A DNA stretch of 64,000 nucleotides, taken from contig NZ_JANIPJ010000025.1 of the NCBI RefSeq assembly GCF_024623455.1, positions 1 through 64,000 on the forward strand, given 5' to 3'. Numbering within the stretch: position 1 is the stretch's first letter; each line of letters starts with the position of its first letter. Made by a program: the position numbers and the translations under genes. Origin of the DNA: Paenibacillus soyae. GTDB lineage: Bacteria; Bacillota; Bacilli; Paenibacillales; Paenibacillaceae. This document shows, piece after piece, positions 62,651-64,000 of this stretch. Below the pieces are notes generated by a model. That model saw nothing but the letters and a program-made list of their open reading frames with translations, was not told the DNA's origin and searched no databases.

Positions 62651-62700
62651 ATAGCGTTTGATCGACCCAAGCATTTCTCTGCTGAAAGGAGGACGTTAAA

Positions 62701-63069
62701 ATGATTCAACCATTTACACGTTTGAGAGTTGCCGACAACTCCGGCGCGAAAGAATTGATGTGTATCCGCGTTCTGGGCGGCACTGGCCGTCGCGTAGGTC
62801 ATATCGGCGATCTGATCGTTTGCTCCGTCAAACAAGCAACGCCAGGCGGCGTTGTCAAAAAGGGTGACGTAGTTAAAGCGGTTATCGTTCGCACAAAGCG
62901 TTCCGTACGCCGTAAAGACGGTTCCTACATCGCATTCGACGAGAATGCAGCGGTAATCGTGAAAGAAGACAAGAGCCCTCGCGGCACTCGTATCTTCGGA
63001 CCAGTTGCCCGTGAGCTTCGCGATAAGGATTTCATGAAAATCGTATCGCTTGCACCAGAAGTAATCTAA
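62701..63069 (+). CDS. rplN: 50S ribosomal protein L14
   Basis: 122 residues. MIQPFTRLRVADNSGAKELMCIRVLGG and VKAVIVRTKRSVRRKDGSYIAFDENAAVI are typical. It binds at the subunit interface and is the docking site of RsfS. GAAAGGAGG site upstream. Confidence 0.98.
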   Translation: MIQPFTRLRVADNSGAKELMCIRVLGGTGRRVGHIGDLIVCSVKQATPGGVVKKGDVVKAVIVRTKRSVRRKDGSYIAFDENAAVIVKEDKSPRGTRIFGPVARELRDKDFMKIVSLAPEVI

Positions 63070-63118
63070 GAACGACCCGATAAATGCCTGATAGCTTAGC
63101 GAGCAGGAGGTGTAACAA

Positions 63119-63472
63119 ATGCCAAGGCTGAAAAAAGTATTGGAATCCCATAACAATAAGCTGCACGTGAAGAAAGATGATACGGTCATCGTCATTTCCG
63201 GCAAGGACAAAGGCAAGAAGGGCCGCGTCATCGCAGCTTATCCTCGTGAAAACCGCGTACTTGTAGAGGGCGTTAACATGGTGAAGAAGCATTCGCGTCC
63301 TTCCCAAGCGAACCCGCAAGGCGGAATCATCGAGCAAGAAGCTCCAATCCACGTTTCCAACGTGATGCACGTAGATCCGAAGAGCGGCGGAGTAACCCGC
63401 ATCGGCTACAAAGTGCTGGATAACGGCAAGAAAGTTCGGATTGCAAAAAAATCCGGAGCACAGATCGACTAA
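63119..63472 (+). CDS. rplX: 50S ribosomal protein L24
   Basis: 117 residues. The KOW motif KKDDTVIVISGKDKGKKGRVIAAYPRENRVLVEGVNMVKKHSRPS is clear. Early-assembly protein near the tunnel exit. AGGAGGTG site upstream. Confidence 0.97.
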   Translation: MPRLKKVLESHNNKLHVKKDDTVIVISGKDKGKKGRVIAAYPRENRVLVEGVNMVKKHSRPSQANPQGGIIEQEAPIHVSNVMHVDPKSGGVTRIGYKVLDNGKKVRIAKKSGAQID

Positions 63473-63503
63473 TCGTTATGGTAGGAAAGGAGGTCCATGA
63501 TCT

Positions 63504-64000
63504 ATGACAGCAAGACTGAAAGGTCGCTTTCTTAATGAAATCACTCCTGCTCTGATGCAGAAGTTCAACTATACTTCGGTAATGCAAGTACCGAAAATTG
63601 AGAAAGTCGTAATCAACATGGGTGTTGGCGAAGCAGTTTCCAACTCCAAAATTTTGGATGTTGCGGTTGAAGAGCTCCGCATCATTTCCGGTCAAAAACC
63701 GGTTGTCACTCGCGCGAAGAAGTCTATCGCAGGCTTCAAGCTTCGTGAGAACATGCCGATCGGGGTTAAGGTTACACTGCGCGGCGAGCGTATGTATCAC
63801 TTCCTCGACAAGCTGTTCAACATCTCGCTTCCACGCGTACGTGACTTCCGCGGTGTATCGACTAAAGCGTTCGACGGACGCGGGAACTACACGCTGGGTC
63901 TTAAAGAGCAGCTGATCTTCCCAGAGATCGAATACGATAAAGTTGATAAAGTTCGTGGTATGGACATCGTCATCGTGACGACGGCAAAAACGGACGAAGA
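63504..64000 (+). CDS. rplE: 50S ribosomal protein L5, cut by the window end
   Basis: ATG 63504 after AAAGGAGG. About 165 residues are visible with no stop: TARLKGRFLNEITPALMQKFNYTSVMQVPKIEKVVINMGVGEA, then GQKPVVTRAKKSIAGFKLREN, ending at VTTAKTDEE. Full-length L5 is about 180 residues, so only the last few codons are missing. It binds 5S rRNA and P-site tRNA. Confidence 0.97.
   Translation, partial: MTARLKGRFLNEITPALMQKFNYTSVMQVPKIEKVVINMGVGEAVSNSKILDVAVEELRIISGQKPVVTRAKKSIAGFKLRENMPIGVKVTLRGERMYHFLDKLFNISLPRVRDFRGVSTKAFDGRGNYTLGLKEQLIFPEIEYDKVDKVRGMDIVIVTTAKTDE

Overview
The window comes from a Gram-positive bacterium of the family Paenibacillaceae (Paenibacillus or Cohnella type). This rests on gene order: the ctsR-mcsA-mcsB-clpC-radA-disA block followed by pssA, a short Cys-rich protein and yacL-ispD-ispF-gltX, then T-box-cysE-cysS-mrnC-rlmB-rae1-sigH and the rpmG-secE-nusG-ribosomal-rpoBC blocks. 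It also rests on moderately high GC, frequent TTG starts with strong AGGAGG-type ribosome binding sites, and lplB/ytcP-type sugar transporters beside a membrane-bound AraC regulator. The genus is an inference.

Layout. 1-600: 3' end of a 5S rRNA gene with terminator, then a decayed 204-bp tandem duplication. 612-3860: YitT-like membrane protein, divergent Lrp/AsnC regulator, small lipoprotein, aldehyde dehydrogenase. 3985-8720: CtsR-controlled protein quality-control operon (ctsR-mcsA-mcsB-clpC) with a perfect CtsR operator just after the -10 box. 8724-15560: radA, disA, pssA, a minus-strand MazG-like/Cys-rich protein, PIN-TRAM ATPase-like protein, ispD, ispF. 15561-16152: non-coding stretch with two tandem repeat families, one a six-unit hairpin array. 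16153-23410: gltX, cysteine T-box, cysE-cysS-mrnC-rlmB-rae1, sigH. Two copies of a dispersed repeat with terminal inverted repeats lie in this part. 23495-35535: rpmG-secE-nusG-rplK-rplA-[L10 leader]-rplJ-rplL-methyltransferase-rpoB-rpoC, closed by a strong terminator.

35742-49296 is the unusual part. About 14 kb of accessory genes separate rpoC from rpsL, where Bacilli normally have only a short L7Ae-like gene. It holds a carbohydrate ABC importer (two permeases and a lipoprotein), a membrane-anchored cache/AraC regulator, an S-layer-homology protein with a perfect cre site in its leader, and a 1508-residue secreted clan-A glycoside hydrolase with a discoidin-like domain apparently nested in its catalytic region. 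Three small single-membrane-segment proteins of unknown function follow. rpsL then has its own promoter and a structured leader.

49534-53972: rpsL-rpsG-fusA-tuf with terminator. 54205-57044: an ABC importer of the TrpXYZ type, with a Fur/PerR-like box over its promoter and an attenuator-like hairpin after the binding-protein gene, separates the str genes from the S10 operon. 57103-57535: a 110-bp interrupted palindrome, a terminator, and the S10 promoter and leader. 57536-64000: rpsJ-rplC-rplD-rplW-rplB-rpsS-rplV-rpsC-rplP-rpmC-rpsQ-rplN-rplX-rplE, with rplE cut by the window end.

No tRNA genes, CRISPR arrays, transposases or prophage genes were seen. The core genes look intact. Most of the interest lies in the operon-breaking islands, the repeat and hairpin arrays, and several leader structures.
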